Counted from the first letter of the stretch, positions 23,679 to 35,666 are shown. The stretch: DNA of 64,000 nucleotides from Ixodes scapularis (GCF_016920785.2 NW_024609884.1:85118069-85182068); one strand, 5' to 3'. Made by a program: numbers and translations. The notes: generated from the letters alone by a model not told the origin.

Positions 23679-24135
23679 TGTCCCCTTCCCCGCCATATAT
23701 TCAAATTAGTCCCTGCATTGTCCCCCGACTTTCTGCTACAAGTACAATGTCATCTGCATATATCAGCCCTGGTAAAACTTGATTTACTTTTTTTCTCCCT
23801 TCATGTAAGTTAGATCAAATCCTAAATTGCATTGCTCTAATGTTTTTTTTTTTTTTTTTTGTTTAACTAAGGTGTATCATAAAGAGCAGGGGAGCCAATG
23901 GGCAGCCCTGCCTAAGTCCTCTTTTTATTGCTGTTGGTTTTGTGGTTTCGGCTTCCGAAGTTATAACTACCCTGTTAACCACATATATCTGTTCTAGAAA
24001 TTGAATACTTTAGTAATTTAATATTTTCAGTTGATCCCAGAGTTTGGCCTGATTCACATTGTGATATGCTCCTTTGATGTCCAAAAATGATAGCCATAAC
24101 GGCCTTTGCGTTGTCGTTGTTATCTCTATGCACAC
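23679..24135 (-). pseudogene. LINE reverse transcriptase, central part
   Basis: The minus strand encodes HFLDIKGAYHNVNQ, then RGLRQGCPLAPLLF, then LIYADDIVLVAES (YADD at 23749-23760), the RT catalytic blocks in the right order. Stops and a T-rich insertion break the frame. The sequence stops at about 23679 and resumes at 23002, so these two features are one element. Confidence 0.7.
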
Positions 24136-24306
24136 GAGGGGTCGGCGACAGTGTTGACAACTTAGCGGTTGTCCCGCTAAATTTGTAGCGATTTTTTAAT
24201 CCTTTGGCGGGAGAAAATATAGTTTTGAAAATGGCGGGATTTTCAGCCATTTTCAAGTCATGTTAGCGTTTTTTCTGATGGTCTAAAATGTTCTCCACTT
24301 TACATG

Positions 24307-24337
<31 letters not shown>

Positions 24338-25186
24338 CGTTCCTTATCAATCGTAAGATTGATAGAGAAAGAACACTTAGAAGGAAAGCTCCCCTTTAAT
24401 GGTTCGTATATTTATTGTTCCGTTTTTAGACTAATTAAAGCCGTAAATATTGGTGAACTGTCTGTCAATCATGCCTTGTATCAGAAACCTAACGGGTTTT
24501 TCTTCTTTTTTTTTTTTTTTTCGAGCTTTATCGATATTTCTACTGTGGGTTTTTGATTTTTGAGTTGACAACGCTGGCCGGCGATGCGGCGCCTTCGTCG
24601 AACCAGACCGGTTGTTTTTCCGAGTTAAAAATGTCCGGGTTTGGGTCGAAAATGTTTTCCTCCTTGTAGTTGGGTCCTTCTAGGTTATGCTTCTATATAA
24701 ATATAAGCACTTACAAATACCTTGTCACAGGGACGTCCATGAAAGTATTGAAAGCGGGGCGAGTCTGCATATAGCTGAAGGGAGATCTGGTCGGGTAGAC
24801 GTGTGCCCCGAACGCCATCGCACCGAAAACGTTATTGGAGTGAAAAGCGTTTTGTTTGAGGCTGGCCTATGAGTAGCACATTTTGTTACTGCTTTAGCGG
24901 TTAACGAGCAACAAAATTCAGTTCGGTCTTTTCACACACAAATTCGTTCAAAAGACCCACCGCGTGCGAATCAAGTATGCTCTTCATTGGCGACTTCCAA
25001 ACGCTCGAGATGATTTAGAAAACTGTGTATTCGTTATGCATAAAAACAAAAAAACAAAAAACGTACACTTTAGCGGCCACGGAGGACATCAGGGGTTAAA
25101 AAAAATAACCTACTAATTAGCTAAATGATGATCTAAAATTGACTCATTTCTTTTTTGACTTACTGAAAATAAAGGTACGGGTCTAA
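24136..25186. other. Unassigned region with poly(A)
   Basis: A 29-base A run lies at 24310-24338 and could be a retroposon tail. No gene is recognised. Confidence 0.35.
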
Positions 25187-26947
25187 TTAAAGGGACCATG
25201 AAATGATTTTAAAATCGAGTTTCATCCACCGCACGTCGTAAAAGGTGTGAAAAGAAACACAAAAACACAAAAATTAGGAGCCAAAAAAAATTATTTGCTA
25301 TAGAACTTTTAAAAGAAAACTGGACTCTTTTGCGCCTTCCTTCCTTCGCCTGTTCACTACGATGCATCCGCGGAAATGGAGCACGTCAGCCAAATCCAGG
25401 TCGCCTATTGGGTAAGAGCCTACCTCACCAGCACCGCGATCGTAAACAATAAATAGCCGGCGAATGTTTCCTAAAAGTTTTGTTAAATAATATTCAGATC
25501 CACATTTTGTAGCATAATTAGAGATGTGTGGCGAAAATTGCCAAATTTGATAATGCTGAGAGCCAGGCGCCATCTATCGTGTGGTAAACGAAGCAACTAC
25601 TGCGCGTGCGCAGTAGGGCAGGGCCGACAGTTACTTCGGTGGCGGCCAGCGACGAACGTTTATTTTCTTTGTTTTCCTTCCTCTCAAAACTCTGACTGAC
25701 TGAACGTTTATTTTTCTACGTGTTCTTCCCGCGCGTGCCGACTTCAAGCAGCAAGAAAACAGTACTTAAAACAGACCACGACGAACAAGAACGCTGGATC
25801 CGCCGACTCCGACGAAGCGTATAGGCCTAGCAGGCATTCCGACTCGGCGCTGCGTTGCTTCGTCGCAAGACCGTCTGCCTACGATCGGCTGGCGTGCTAA
25901 ATGGAATATGCCCGCGCGACCCTTGTGGACTCTTCCCGTATTATAGTTTGATCACTGACCTCAATTCTAGATTAAGAGGTGAGGTCAATCTCTTCCCCTT
26001 GTTTTCCGAGGCAGTGTTGACGAACACTCGTCGAAAAGGGACTCTTGTCGATTCTATCTTCTTGTTTTGTGTGATATAGAGCTGAAATAAACGCCGTATG
26101 GATTACCTTCGTAACACGGTATGTACACTTTGTTATTGGTATGCCATTTTTATTCTGACAGACTGCACGTCACTGTCGAGCTATAACAGTTCGTGGGAGG
26201 TATACGTACAACCCCGGTCCAACCTTTCTTTGCCGAGTGTCGCGTCAGTATCGAGTTGCAATCGTAAAAGAACGGTCCCGAAGCGCTTACAAACAGCGCG
26301 AATACAAGACTTCCATCAAGCGCGCGCGTCCGCTCCGAGTGTAAACAGGTATTTACGTGGCTCTTGCTGACACTCGTAGTTCAAACGTATCTTTTTTAAC
26401 GTCGGCTCGCTCCTGCATCTCCGAGGCCGCGAAAAACGCCATCTACGTCGCTTTGCAAACGACTGACACGGGCCGGCCCTTCTGCCAACAATGACGGGGT
26501 GGTTGACTTCTGGAGTCTTCACCGGAAGACTCGCTGCACTTCCCAACAGGCATACCGGCGTATGGGACTAGTCCCATGCTGTCGCTGTAGCGCAACATAT
26601 CTCATTGAATTTCGCTCAGCTGCGATGCGGCGATGAGAGGCGCCGATTCAGGAAATACGTCGGTGACATCAGCGCAGTAAAACCTACCGGCGCACCCCAA
26701 CTCGTTGCCGCTAACACTCCCATTCTCCTACTGCCGAGAGAACTTCCGGTTCCGGAAACGGTCTACGTCACGGCTTCTTTTGCGGTCAGTTGGAGAGAAT
26801 GAAAAAGTCGATATTTCAATATTTTTTTGTGTAGAAGTTAATAAACCGAGACGAAAGCGGATGCCTGTTCGGCATTCAGTGAACATTGACGGTTTAATGT
26901 AAAAGTTATCTGGAAAAAGTAAAAAGGTCATTTCATGGTCCCTTTAA
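25187..26947. mobile_element. TTAA-flanked 1.75-kb DNA element
   Basis: TTAA flanks both ends (25187-25190 and 26944-26947). The termini are perfect 16-bp inverted repeats, AGGGACCATGAAATGA (25191-25206) and its complement (26928-26943). Internal frames (minus 25573-25298, minus 26546-26316 and others) are short and of unknown family, so it is probably non-autonomous. The end sequence resembles the ends at 35214 and 7715. Confidence 0.7.
26081..26108 (+). repeat. 28-bp motif with AATAAA, copy 1
   Basis: The stretch around AAATAAACGCCGTATGG differs from 33248-33275 at only one base. Similarity continues weakly downstream. AATAAA suggests a shared 3' end of a transcribed element. Confidence 0.5.
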
Positions 26948-27599
26948 AGATTTGCTGAGCGTCATGGAAAGGCCCTAAATCGGCCAATCTTAAAGATGGC
27001 TTGAACAACGTGCAAAACGCGTGGGGGCGTTAAAGTTGGCACTCATTTGCAGGCTCAAGACCGGCGATGCAAAAACGCGAACGATAAGAATTCGTAACTT
27101 TCACGGCCTATAGGGGGCGCACTAGTTCCTATCAAAATGGCGGTCACCTGGATGTTTGTCGCTGAGCAGCAGTGCGAGGTTGGGTCTGCGACGCGGAAGT
27201 AATTCTAATTTCGTGAAAGACGAGCGATATAAGAGCCTGGCCTGACACTTCCACGTCAGGAAGGTGTAAGCATTGCATGCACCATCAGCGGCACCAGCAT
27301 CACTAAAAGTTGCGAACATCATCCGCGTTTCCGCATCGCCAGCTTTGCGCCTGCTGCGGGAGTGGAAACTTTAGGGCAATTTGCGCTTACCAGGTGCTCC
27401 AAGGCCTTCTAAAATTGACTGATTTAGGGGTTTCCGATAACACTCAACAAGTTTCCAATTGAAACTCTATTTATTTTCACTAATTAAAATATAATTAGTG
27501 ACTTTTAGGTAATTATTATGTTTTTGTGCAATTCTTGACGCCCGCCGTGGCTGGTGGTTCGTTCTAGAAAAGAGTTCACAGAAACCATATATTCAGACT
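26948..27599. other. Unassigned region
   Basis: No gene recognised. Contains AAAATGGCGGT near 27135, a YY1-like string. Confidence 0.3.
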
Positions 27600-27997
27600 T
27601 TAATTTTAAAAGTCAGTGCTTGGAGTCACTAAAAAATTATTTTACTGTCTTTAAACACGCACGAAGAGCAACATAATTGTAAGAGATTTAGGAAAATAAG
27701 CATGAGTGATAAGTTTATTGCATGCACAGTGCCAAAGGCGCTCATGTTTGGCCGAGGAACACTTTCAGTATAGATGATGCTCCATAGCGATCTTGGTGCG
27801 ACCGATTTTAATTGCCCTTTGGAAGCTTCGAAATTTTGAAAGGGTCGAAAATGGCGATCACCATGGCAACCTACAGCGATGAGCCAATCACCTTGAGAGG
27901 TTTTGTCGTCTGTATGTGGCTATTTGTTTGTGTTCGGCTAGCAGGTGGGAAGGCAATGGCGCTACTTCCACAGATCCAATGACTTTAGATTTCCCTG
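27600..27997. repeat. Dispersed repeat R, intact copy
   Basis: Alignable by eye to two separated pieces, 43205-43333 and 47485-47717. For example, CATGCACAGTGCCAAAG and GATGATGCTC recur in order. This copy is continuous and shows what the other looked like before the LINE inserted. Confidence 0.5.
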
Positions 27998-28313
27998 CAT
28001 TTCCTGCACCCGTGCAGAAAAACGTAGGGCTGTGTTTGTACTTCTGGTATGTGTATAGGAAGTATTCACTGGGCGCCATATTTGTGGGTGCTCTTTAAAG
28101 CGCATGCTCAGAACGAGCTCACATTAATAGGCTGCTAAGACCGGCAAGCTTGATGGTGTGGAATGCACGTTGCAAAAGAACTGTGGAAGCTCGCCGTCAG
28201 CACGCGCTCAGCAATCGTGCACACAGCTATGGCCGCCAGTGAATACTCCCTATTGAAATGCGACCGGAAGTAGACCTCCCTACACTTTTCTGCACCGGTG
28301 CAGGAAAGGCAGG
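27998..28313. mobile_element. Foldback element with long inverted arms
   Basis: The left arm (CCTGCACCCGTGCAGAAAAA, about 27998-28078) is complementary with mismatches to about 28222-28313. Shared blocks include AGTATTCACTGG and CTGCACCGGTGCAG. It is a non-coding foldback MITE. Confidence 0.5.
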
Positions 28314-28457
28314 TTAATCGAACGAGGCTCTTAAAGGGCGGGACTTGCGCCGCTCTTTTTACGCGCAACTGTTAAATAGGTCTAAAAAAACGTAAAAATC
28401 TGGCTAGAAACATGAAAATATATTGCACGTTAAAGACCCATGCACACAGCATACTCC

Positions 28458-28632
28458 GTTCACCCTTAAGCTGAAACTGTAGGCAGTGGCACAAGCACGA
28501 GAGCTCGAGGTCTCTGGTTTTAAGCGTTCTTCCACAGAATGAGCGCTCGCGCTAGAATTGCGCATGTCTCAAAGCCATGGAGGAGCGCAGACTATCTCGC
28601 ACTTGTAGCTTTAGCTGCAGTCGCAGCTTAAA
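28458..28632. mobile_element. Foldback MITE, GTTCACCCTTAAGCTG family, copy 2
   Basis: The left end CCGTTCACCCTTAAGCTG and the right end near GCAGTCGCAGCTTAA (about 28617-28631) are partly complementary. The inside matches copy 1 at 8018. Confidence 0.5.
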
Positions 28633-28689
28633 GGACCAATGCAACAATATTTGTACTTTGCGCAAATACCGCTTAAAACGGATCCCTAA

Positions 28690-28913
28690 CGTTAATGACC
28701 TATGAAACACGCGTTCGTTTTTAACCCCACGCAATAGAAGTTCCAGAAAAAAATTTAAGAAAAACGAGCAGCGTTCACCCCCTCAACTCGCAGCCAGAAC
28801 AAGCGGCCACGTGATCTGGAGCCGATTATATGCCGCCAGTGTTGATCATAGCCACGCGCTGGGGTTGGCAAAGCGCAGGACACGCGCTGAGTTCCAGGCA
28901 TTGTTATGGCTCG
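28690..28913 (+). repeat. Diverged copy of the 207-bp repeat unit
   Basis: Matches the unit at 4436-5263, including its upstream flank (AACACGCG, about 28706), with many substitutions. Shared strings include AGAACAAGCGGCCAC and CCACGCGCTGGGG. Confidence 0.6.
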
Positions 28914-31393
28914 GCTGTTGTCGTCGTTGCAGCGATTGGACACGGGTCAAAACCCGAATGCTTCTCGAGCTAGCAATTGTCACGAGCCCAAATCGAGTGC
29001 CCACGCAATGCTCGGGTCCAATCTATGAACCGCATTCAAATATCGTCACTTGGGTGTACTGGGACCCCCGAGTTACGTCATCAAATTTTGCAAAGGAGAG
29101 ATTGAATGAAAAGGATTGCTTTTGTCCTTGAAATTACACCGCAACAAAGGAGTTTCTTGGCCAATGGCGTTGCGTGTGAGTATCCTTGAGTCCCAGGTGT
29201 GCCAGTAAGCTCGTGTATAGAGAGATACATTCCAATTGAATATCGTTGCACAGCTCCTTTAAGAGTGAACAGAGTCCTGACATCCGTTCTTCGCAGGCCA
29301 CGTGCCAAGCTGCTCCTAGAATGCGTCGTGACGCTTCATAGACATAGCAGTATAATGTCATTTTAACTCGCGGTCGTATATCTCGGTGAAATGCAGTCCA
29401 TTAAACGTAGTCCATTAAACGCCGTCACCGAGGCTTGAAAGTACAGCTCCTTGGCTTGTGTACTGCAAGACTCCTGACTGCCCCTTTTTAAGCGCAATTC
29501 ACGGCCGAGCAACGATGCCGGGATGTAGCTTGGGCCTCGAAAACAGGGTCCTTGGTGATTAGGCGGCAAATTTTAATTGATGTCACGATTCGTGGCATCT
29601 GGAACGTTGACCCCTGACCCCTGAGCGCTCGTCCTGAGCCGACGTGTGGCTGTTTGAGCCGGTTTCGGCGTCGCCATGGCGATGTGATGATAGCATGCCC
29701 CCAAAAATGGCTGTTGAGATTTTATACCTTTTTGCTTCGCATTTCTTCGACCAGGGTGCGACGATCAAACCGCGTCTATTAAAGGACTTTTTTTTTAGCG
29801 ACCCGAAACTAAACACATTTTAGGAGTCCCCAGGATTCATATTCTTCCCGACATGCTATTTATTATATCTAAATTCAAAATAGCTGCTGAGAAAATGGCA
29901 AATGAAGGTTATGCCAAAAAGTAATATTAAAATGTTCCCGCGCTCTTTAGTGAGGTGAGGTCACATATTGTAAACTTGCGAGTCGAGCAGGCAGTCTAAA
30001 AAACACTTTTTTGAGCATGTTTCCTCGTTTTGTTTTATTTTCATTTTGGTTGTGTGGACATAATCAGCGTTCATTTTACACTATCAAACTTCTTGTATGC
30101 CATCGAGAACGAGCTGTAATGACCCTATATTGCCCTATATTAATTACCACATTTGACGTCACGTTTTCAGTGTGGCCAGTAGAGCGTTGCAGCCTCTCAG
30201 ACCTGCTTTAAAAGTTCAATAAATACGCTAAAAAATATATTGTGTCTTGCAATTTGGGTTACTCGTTCATCTTTACGTGTTTAACCACTTTTGAGTCAAA
30301 TCAGTTTCATCCTCCAATAGCCTACGAAAGGTCTCGAGGTACCTGTATCATTGTTTTTGCAGACTAAAATTATACTCGTTATCGATTAATGGAAACTGTC
30401 TGGCCTTATTACATGCCCGTTTTTTTTTTTTATCGAATTTTCGGCCGAGTTTTAAATTACCGAACCTTCTGACAGCGTCAGACTGGTAGCCGACTTTTCC
30501 CACAAGCCCGCTTCACACACGGAAACTTTAACGTAAAATGTTCTTTGGCTGTGCTCGGCCTTTCGTGAAGCCTGGATAAAAGCGTGGCCGCGAAACTCGA
30601 CATTGATTGGTTGACGGTTGGGAGAGGAGGAGTGAGATGGCTTGACGCTGATTGGTTAACGGGGAGGTTACGTGACCAAAGGGGTAGTAACAGGAAATGG
30701 GGGGGGGGGGGGGGGCGGGGGGGGGGGGGCAAGACGGGCGATTGCTTCTCCCCCTCCTCCAAGCATTGTTTAGTGATGGTGGCTCGTAAACTCGACAGTT
30801 TGCAAACTTCTCGAATTGCCGGTTTTCAAGATATTTCGCGGGCAAGAATTTTCCAGATTCCGAGTGACATGTTAAATATTCTTTACAATGGAAATAATTA
30901 TTTCCAGGTACTTTAAAATCACGAAATTCGCGAAAATTAGGGCCTCACGGAAATAGACACGTTTCCGAACTTTTGTCTTGAAAATTCATGGCTAAAAAAC
31001 GATCTCCTTTTGGCCCCAAGTAGCACGTCAGCGACATCCTGTTGGCTCATCAGTGAGTTGCAGTGACCTTGATAGTGGAGTCCCAAGAAGTCGGTTTTTC
31101 CCATTCTGGATCACCTTTCGTGCCGACGTCACCGCAATGAGCGCTCTAAATCTTTCCATTCCAGGCGAAGAGAGAAAGAGATCAATTTACTGTCCAAGCC
31201 ATGTTTCGGAAGAAGGTGGATTAAGTCGGTTTGTAGGATAGTGAGTCAATCGACTAAGTAATCTTCGACGTACGCCTGCCACAACTGAAGCAAAACATTC
31301 TGTGTGCTATTCAAGAGAAGCCACAAACTACACAAGAACTTGAAAGGAAGTGAGATCGCACGCTGCTGAATTTCACCTGGAAAGCCTTTCAAG
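28914..31393. other. Unassigned region
   Basis: No gene is recognised. G tracts lie at 30699-30715 and 30717-30729. Frames at 30528-30916 only translate that tract. The segment just before 31393 could be more of the interrupted hAT coding relic, but I cannot show it. Confidence 0.3.
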
Positions 31394-31936
31394 CAGTGTT
31401 GTAGGCGTTACAGGAAAAAAGTAACTAAATGCATTACTCCTTACATGAAAATAAAAGGAACGCGGTACTGTTACCGATAAAAAGGAAAGCACGTTATTTT
31501 TGGGTTACTTTTTTTTAATTTATAAAGTAACACGTTTTACCATTTGGCGGTACAGGTATGCATGAGCGCCATATTTAAAAAAAAAAAAAAACATTATGCT
31601 CATGCAGAAACTAAACATAATTACGTACTTCATCGCTTTCTGCGCTTGCACCTAAATACTTTAGAAAAAACGCAAACGCAAAAAAAAAAAAAAAACACTT
31701 AAAAGTTTACGTGGCTTCGCGCCTAAAAATACGAAAAATATTTGAAGTGTAATTGTTTGAAGACCTGGGAAGAAGTACCGAGTAACGTAACCACATTACC
31801 CGTTTCCTGACATAGTAACATAAGTACCTTCCCGGTTACTATTTTGAAAATTAACGAATACGCTACTATACGTTATCGAGGAAAATAACGCGTTGCCGGT
31901 AACGCCGTTACTTGTAACGCGTTACCGCCGACACGG
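31394..31936. mobile_element. hAT-like non-autonomous element, GTAACG-rich ends
   Basis: The left end is CAGTGTTGTAGGCGTTAC and the right end (complement) CCGTGTCGGCGGTAAC. Both are followed by many GTAAC/GTTAC repeats. The flanks CTTTCAAG (31386-31393) and CTTTAGGG (31937-31944) match at 5 of 8 positions, which may be a decayed 8-bp hAT duplication. Confidence 0.5.
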
Positions 31937-32075
31937 CTTTAGGGCAGTTGAAGATGGGTCATTCGCTGCCAAGCGGTCAGATCGGCTCTGTGCCCGAGTT
32001 GTGCCGTTCTCTGGGCAGACAAGTCCGAGCGGTCAAGAGAATGATCACTGAAATGATGCGCCTTGTGGCACTTAT

Positions 32076-32232
32076 TAGGGAGTTTTCGTAGATCGTTTTC
32101 GCCGTCCCGCAACGCCCTCCGCAACCCACTACGAACTCTCCAGTAAAGTCCATGGGCGCGCAGGCGCAGTAGTAACTTCTTCGTTGCGGAGGGCTTAGTG
32201 GAGGGGGAAACGCGGTCTACGAAAACTCCCTA
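32076..32232. mobile_element. Foldback MITE, TAGGGAGTTTTCGTAG family, copy 1
   Basis: Terminal inverted repeats TAGGGAGTTTTCGTAGATCG and its near-complement bound a 157-bp unit with internal CCCTCCGCAAC/GTTGCGGAGGG complementarity. It sits in the hAT coding relic, head to head with copy 2. Confidence 0.65.
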
Positions 32233-32234
32233 TT

Positions 32235-32400
32235 ACAGGGAGTTTCCGTAGATCGCGTTTTCTCCTCCGGTAAGCCCTCCGCAACGAAGAAGCCGCTACC
32301 GCGCTTGCGCACCCATGGCCTTGACTGTAGAGTTCCGGGTATCGTAGCGGGTTGCGGAGAACTTAGTGAAACGGCAAAAACGATCTACGAAAACTCCCTA
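32235..32400. mobile_element. Foldback MITE, TAGGGAGTTTTCGTAG family, copy 2
   Basis: Bounded by CAGGGAGTTTCCGTAG and CTACGAAAACTCCCTA. Its inside matches copy 1 in the opposite orientation and copy 3 at 34532-34658. Only two bases separate it from copy 1. Confidence 0.65.
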
Positions 32401-32615
32401 TGAGAGTGCAAGCGTCAGCGGCATCGGCTGAACGAAGTTTCAGCCCACTTCTGCGTATCAAAAAGAATTACCTCAGAGCTACCATGTCACAAAAGCGACT
32501 GACTCAGGTGATGCTGCTGCACGTAAATAGTGAGCAAGCAGTAAAACTTGATCTTACGTCTATCATGAGAGAGTTCGTGTCGAGGACGGCCGAGCGACTA
32601 ACCGTTTCTGGGCAC

Positions 32616-33607
32616 CATTATGGCGCATTCGCACTGAAAGTTGATCCGCGTTATCGAAGCGGTTGCGGATGCGGTTCGCGAGTGACCCCGTTCAGACACA
32701 TCAAGAGGCGGTTGGCGGTTGGCGAGAGGCGGTTTCTAGGCGATCACGCGTGATATTTTGAGACTTGCATTTGGCAACCCTGTTTCTAGGCAATCCATAG
32801 TCCACTTTAATGCATGATCCAAAGCCAACATTTTGCTATTTTGGCACTCGGAAGATTTTTCTTCGGGATGTTCGCACGCATCACGAGTCAGGGCACCGAA
32901 AAAACGGGCATGGACCCGCAAAACTTGCCTACGATTCCCTCGACTTCGCCCGCAAGCAAAGCCCAGCTAGGTGCGCCTTGCTGACTCAGAACAGGGTGCC
33001 ATCTACCTTTTCTTCGAAGTGGACTCTCCCCGCACGAATAGCAGACATTGTTTTCGGGATAGAGGGGCAGTTTTTCCCCCTCGTTGTTCGCTCTTATCAT
33101 TTTCAAAGTTGTGAGCGGTGGGATGGATCCTGGTGAGGGGGAATTAAGGGGAATGTGTTCGGCGCTAGCCGGTCGTGGCTTCGTTGGTGGTGGACTCTCC
33201 TCTCGTCCCTTGCACGTCGATTGAGTCTGCTGTTTGTTTAGTATTAAGCTCAAATAAACGCCGTATGGATTACCTCTGCATTGTTTGGTACGCACACTTT
33301 ATTTCTTGAGTATGTTCCCTTTATTTCTTTTGGTAGTGGTAAACGCTACAGGTCGAGCAAGCGCAGGTACCCTGCCAGCTCTGCGGTAGTGCGTTGGCTA
33401 CGCAATCAGGCTCACGACGTCTCCATCGGCCTTCGTGGTGGTCATGCACGGTGTAGAAAGCTTTCAATAGTTCACGCGACTGTCTGAGTGGGTAGAAAAG
33501 CTGACATTTTGGTCATCGTCATAAGGGGCGGGTTCCAACGTTCTACGGGCAGAGACTAACGAGACAGCGAGCTTCGGGCTGTGGCACCCGGAATAATAAA
33601 CAAACTC
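32616..33607. other. Unassigned region
   Basis: No gene recognised. Holds the second copy of the AATAAA motif at 33248-33275, one base different from 26081-26108. Confidence 0.35.
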
Positions 33608-34175
33608 TTAAGCGCGAGACACATGTGCGAAAATTCATCCGATCCGACGTCCGATCCGGCAAAACGACTGCCTGATCCGAAAAATTTGGTCGCTTCACAC
33701 GTCGGATCGGCGATCCGACGTGCGTCCAACGTGCCAGATAGTTTCGCCCGGCGGACGGACTGTCGGAAGCGTCCAGCCAATGACAGCACATCTAGCGCGA
33801 ACGTCATGGAGACGTAATGGGAATGGCGGGACGAACAAGAAAACGGGACGGCGACGGGAAGCCGGACGCGTGAATCCCACTGACCCATTCGAGAAAGATG
33901 GCCTCAGCAATGAATGCACGCGCTAGCAAGAACGAGGTCCTAATTCCGCTCGTGCGAGCTGAGCCGTCAATCTGGTACCAGAGATTTGTATAGGAACGCA
34001 AACCTCAGCTGGAGCGCTTGGATCTCCTGGGCGGAGCCGAACGGATCGTCGTGTCGCATGCAAGGTCGGAAGCGTGTGTCTCAAACTGTCGCGTGCGGCG
34101 ATTCGGAGCGGCGTTCCGACTGTCGGATCGGACGTCGAATCGGACGATTCTTCCGTCCATGTGTCTCGCGCTTTA
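33608..34175. mobile_element. Diverged foldback element, GCGCGAGACACATG ends
   Basis: TTAAGCGCGAGACACATG (33608) faces CATGTGTCTCGCGCTTTA (34158-34175), with further complementarity inward through GACGTCCGATCCG. The flanks TTAA and TTTA suggest a decayed TTAA duplication. Minus and plus frames here are unassigned. Confidence 0.5.
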
Positions 34176-34531
34176 CCCGAACCAAATCACCGTTGCGAAG
34201 CCCGTTAGGATTACGAGTCAATGCTTTTCGCGGCGGATTGTGAAGAACGTGAACATCACGTTTCTCCGTTGATTTGTCTGCTGTAACGTAGGACTACGGC
34301 GCCTTGGACGCCTCACCAGCGACAGGTGCCATCTTGTTTCGAAAGTCGCCGACGTCACGTCTGCGTCGCGTGCGATTAGTTGCCGTTTCGCGGTTCGCGA
34401 AAGCGATTGGGGCACATTGGTCCCGAAGTGGTTGGCAAGAACGCGCTCCAACCGCTCGATCCCAGCCGCTTTGCGGTTGAGAACGCGCGGATCCGCCTCG
34501 CGTTTGCGGATCCGCGGAGGGAGAAGCGACA

Positions 34532-34658
34532 GCGTTTCTCCCTCCGCTAAGCCCTCCGCATCGAAGAAGTAGCTACTGCGCCGGTGCTCCGATGGCCTGG
34601 ACTGTAGAGTTCCGGGTATCGTAGCAGGTTGCGGAGAGCGTTGCGCGGCGGCAAAAAA
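34532..34658. mobile_element. Partial MITE, TAGGGAGTTTTCGTAG family, copy 3
   Basis: Matches the inside of 32235-32400 (for example TAGAGTTCCGGGTATCGTAG) but lacks the terminal repeats. Confidence 0.6.
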
Positions 34659-35213
34659 AAATAATACATCAGCATGAGAGAAAAATAATTTCACCACAGC
34701 CGAAAAGCAGAAGCATGCACATATTTATTCGTTCTAAATAAACGTTTGTGAGTGCTCCGTTTTTATAATTCCATATTGTCAGAACGGTTTCATCCCCCCC
34801 CCCCCCCCCCCCCCTCCACCACCACCACCGCCACCCCCATTTCCGTTGCCCCGCCTCCTCCGAATACATCCGACGTCCACTGCTAGTTGTGTACAAGCGC
34901 TATCAACATCATCCCACAGGGGTACAATTTCGGTGTCTCCCGCAAATCGAAAAATTCGTATTCAAACAAAGATTTAGCAAAAAAAAAAAAAAATTTTTTT
35001 TTATACTAAGAATTTTAGTAGTTACATAGGGAAAGGGGGGGGGGCCTTTCCCTATGTTCAGTTTTCTTAAAGTTGGAGTTACTGACCCGCTTCGAGCCGG
35101 ACCCGATCCCAGCTATTCTTGTTGCAACGCAAAATCCATGTAGGGAACAACTCGTAAGCAATCCCGAAATTTCTGAGAAAATTGATCCATCTGAAGCGGG
35201 CCCCAGAGACCTC
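34659..35213. other. Unassigned, C tract and small palindrome
   Basis: C run at 34794-34814. A short palindrome, CATAGGGAAAGG / CCTTTCCCTATG, lies at about 35026-35055 around a G run. Confidence 0.4.
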
Positions 35214-35666
35214 TTAAAGGGATACTGAACCAAGGAATTTAGTGTCCATAATAAGTGGCGCACGTTCCTTCCACGAGCCAGCAGCCGCCGGTGTGCGCGA
35301 GCGCACGCAACAAAATTGACGTCAAAGACCTCCATTCGCGCTTAAGAGGACAGTGAAATGTATGGGCTTCGGGCCAATGGAGAATAAAGACAAGTTTTTC
35401 ATCTACACAATGGTGTCTGGTGTAAAAGGCAAGCGATTAATTGGTGTAACAAGCACGTAGCTTTCACTTGTAGAGATGAAAACGGCCTGTCTTTATTGTC
35501 CTTTGGCCCGAAGCCCACGCATTTCACTATCCTCTTAAGCGCGAATGGAAGTCTTTGACCTCATTTTCGTTGCGTGTGGTCGCGCACACCCGCGGCTGCT
35601 GGCTCCTGGAAAGAACGTGCGCCACTTATTATGGGCACTGAATTCTTTGGTTCAGTATCCCTTTAA
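35214..35666. mobile_element. TTAA-flanked foldback with about 200-bp arms
   Basis: TTAA flanks both ends (35214-35217 and 35663-35666). The termini start AGGGATACTGAACC. The left arm (35218 to about 35420) and right arm (about 35455-35662) are roughly 90% complementary by eye. The two frames reading inward from the arms (MEVFD... on each strand) are mirror images of one sequence, so they are not two genes. Confidence 0.7.

Larger units (their letters stand above)
31945..32615 (+). pseudogene. hAT transposase relic, C-terminal dimerisation region
   Basis: At 32403-32612 the plus strand encodes ASAASAERSFSPLLRIK, then LDLTSIMREFVSR, closely resembling the C-terminal hAT dimerisation domain (the usual SASAERSFS block). 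Coding sequence appears to stop at about 32075 (...RLVALM) and resume at 32400 after two MITEs. Reading across gives a continuous frame. The catalytic N-terminal part was not found, so it is a fragment. It could derive from a domesticated ZBED/ZMYM-type gene, but nothing supports that. Confidence 0.65.

Noticed and set aside
28466..28631. TTAA duplication for the GTTCACC MITE
   Set aside because: The family ends outside the TTAA (GTTCACC is shared by three copies), so TTAA here is internal.
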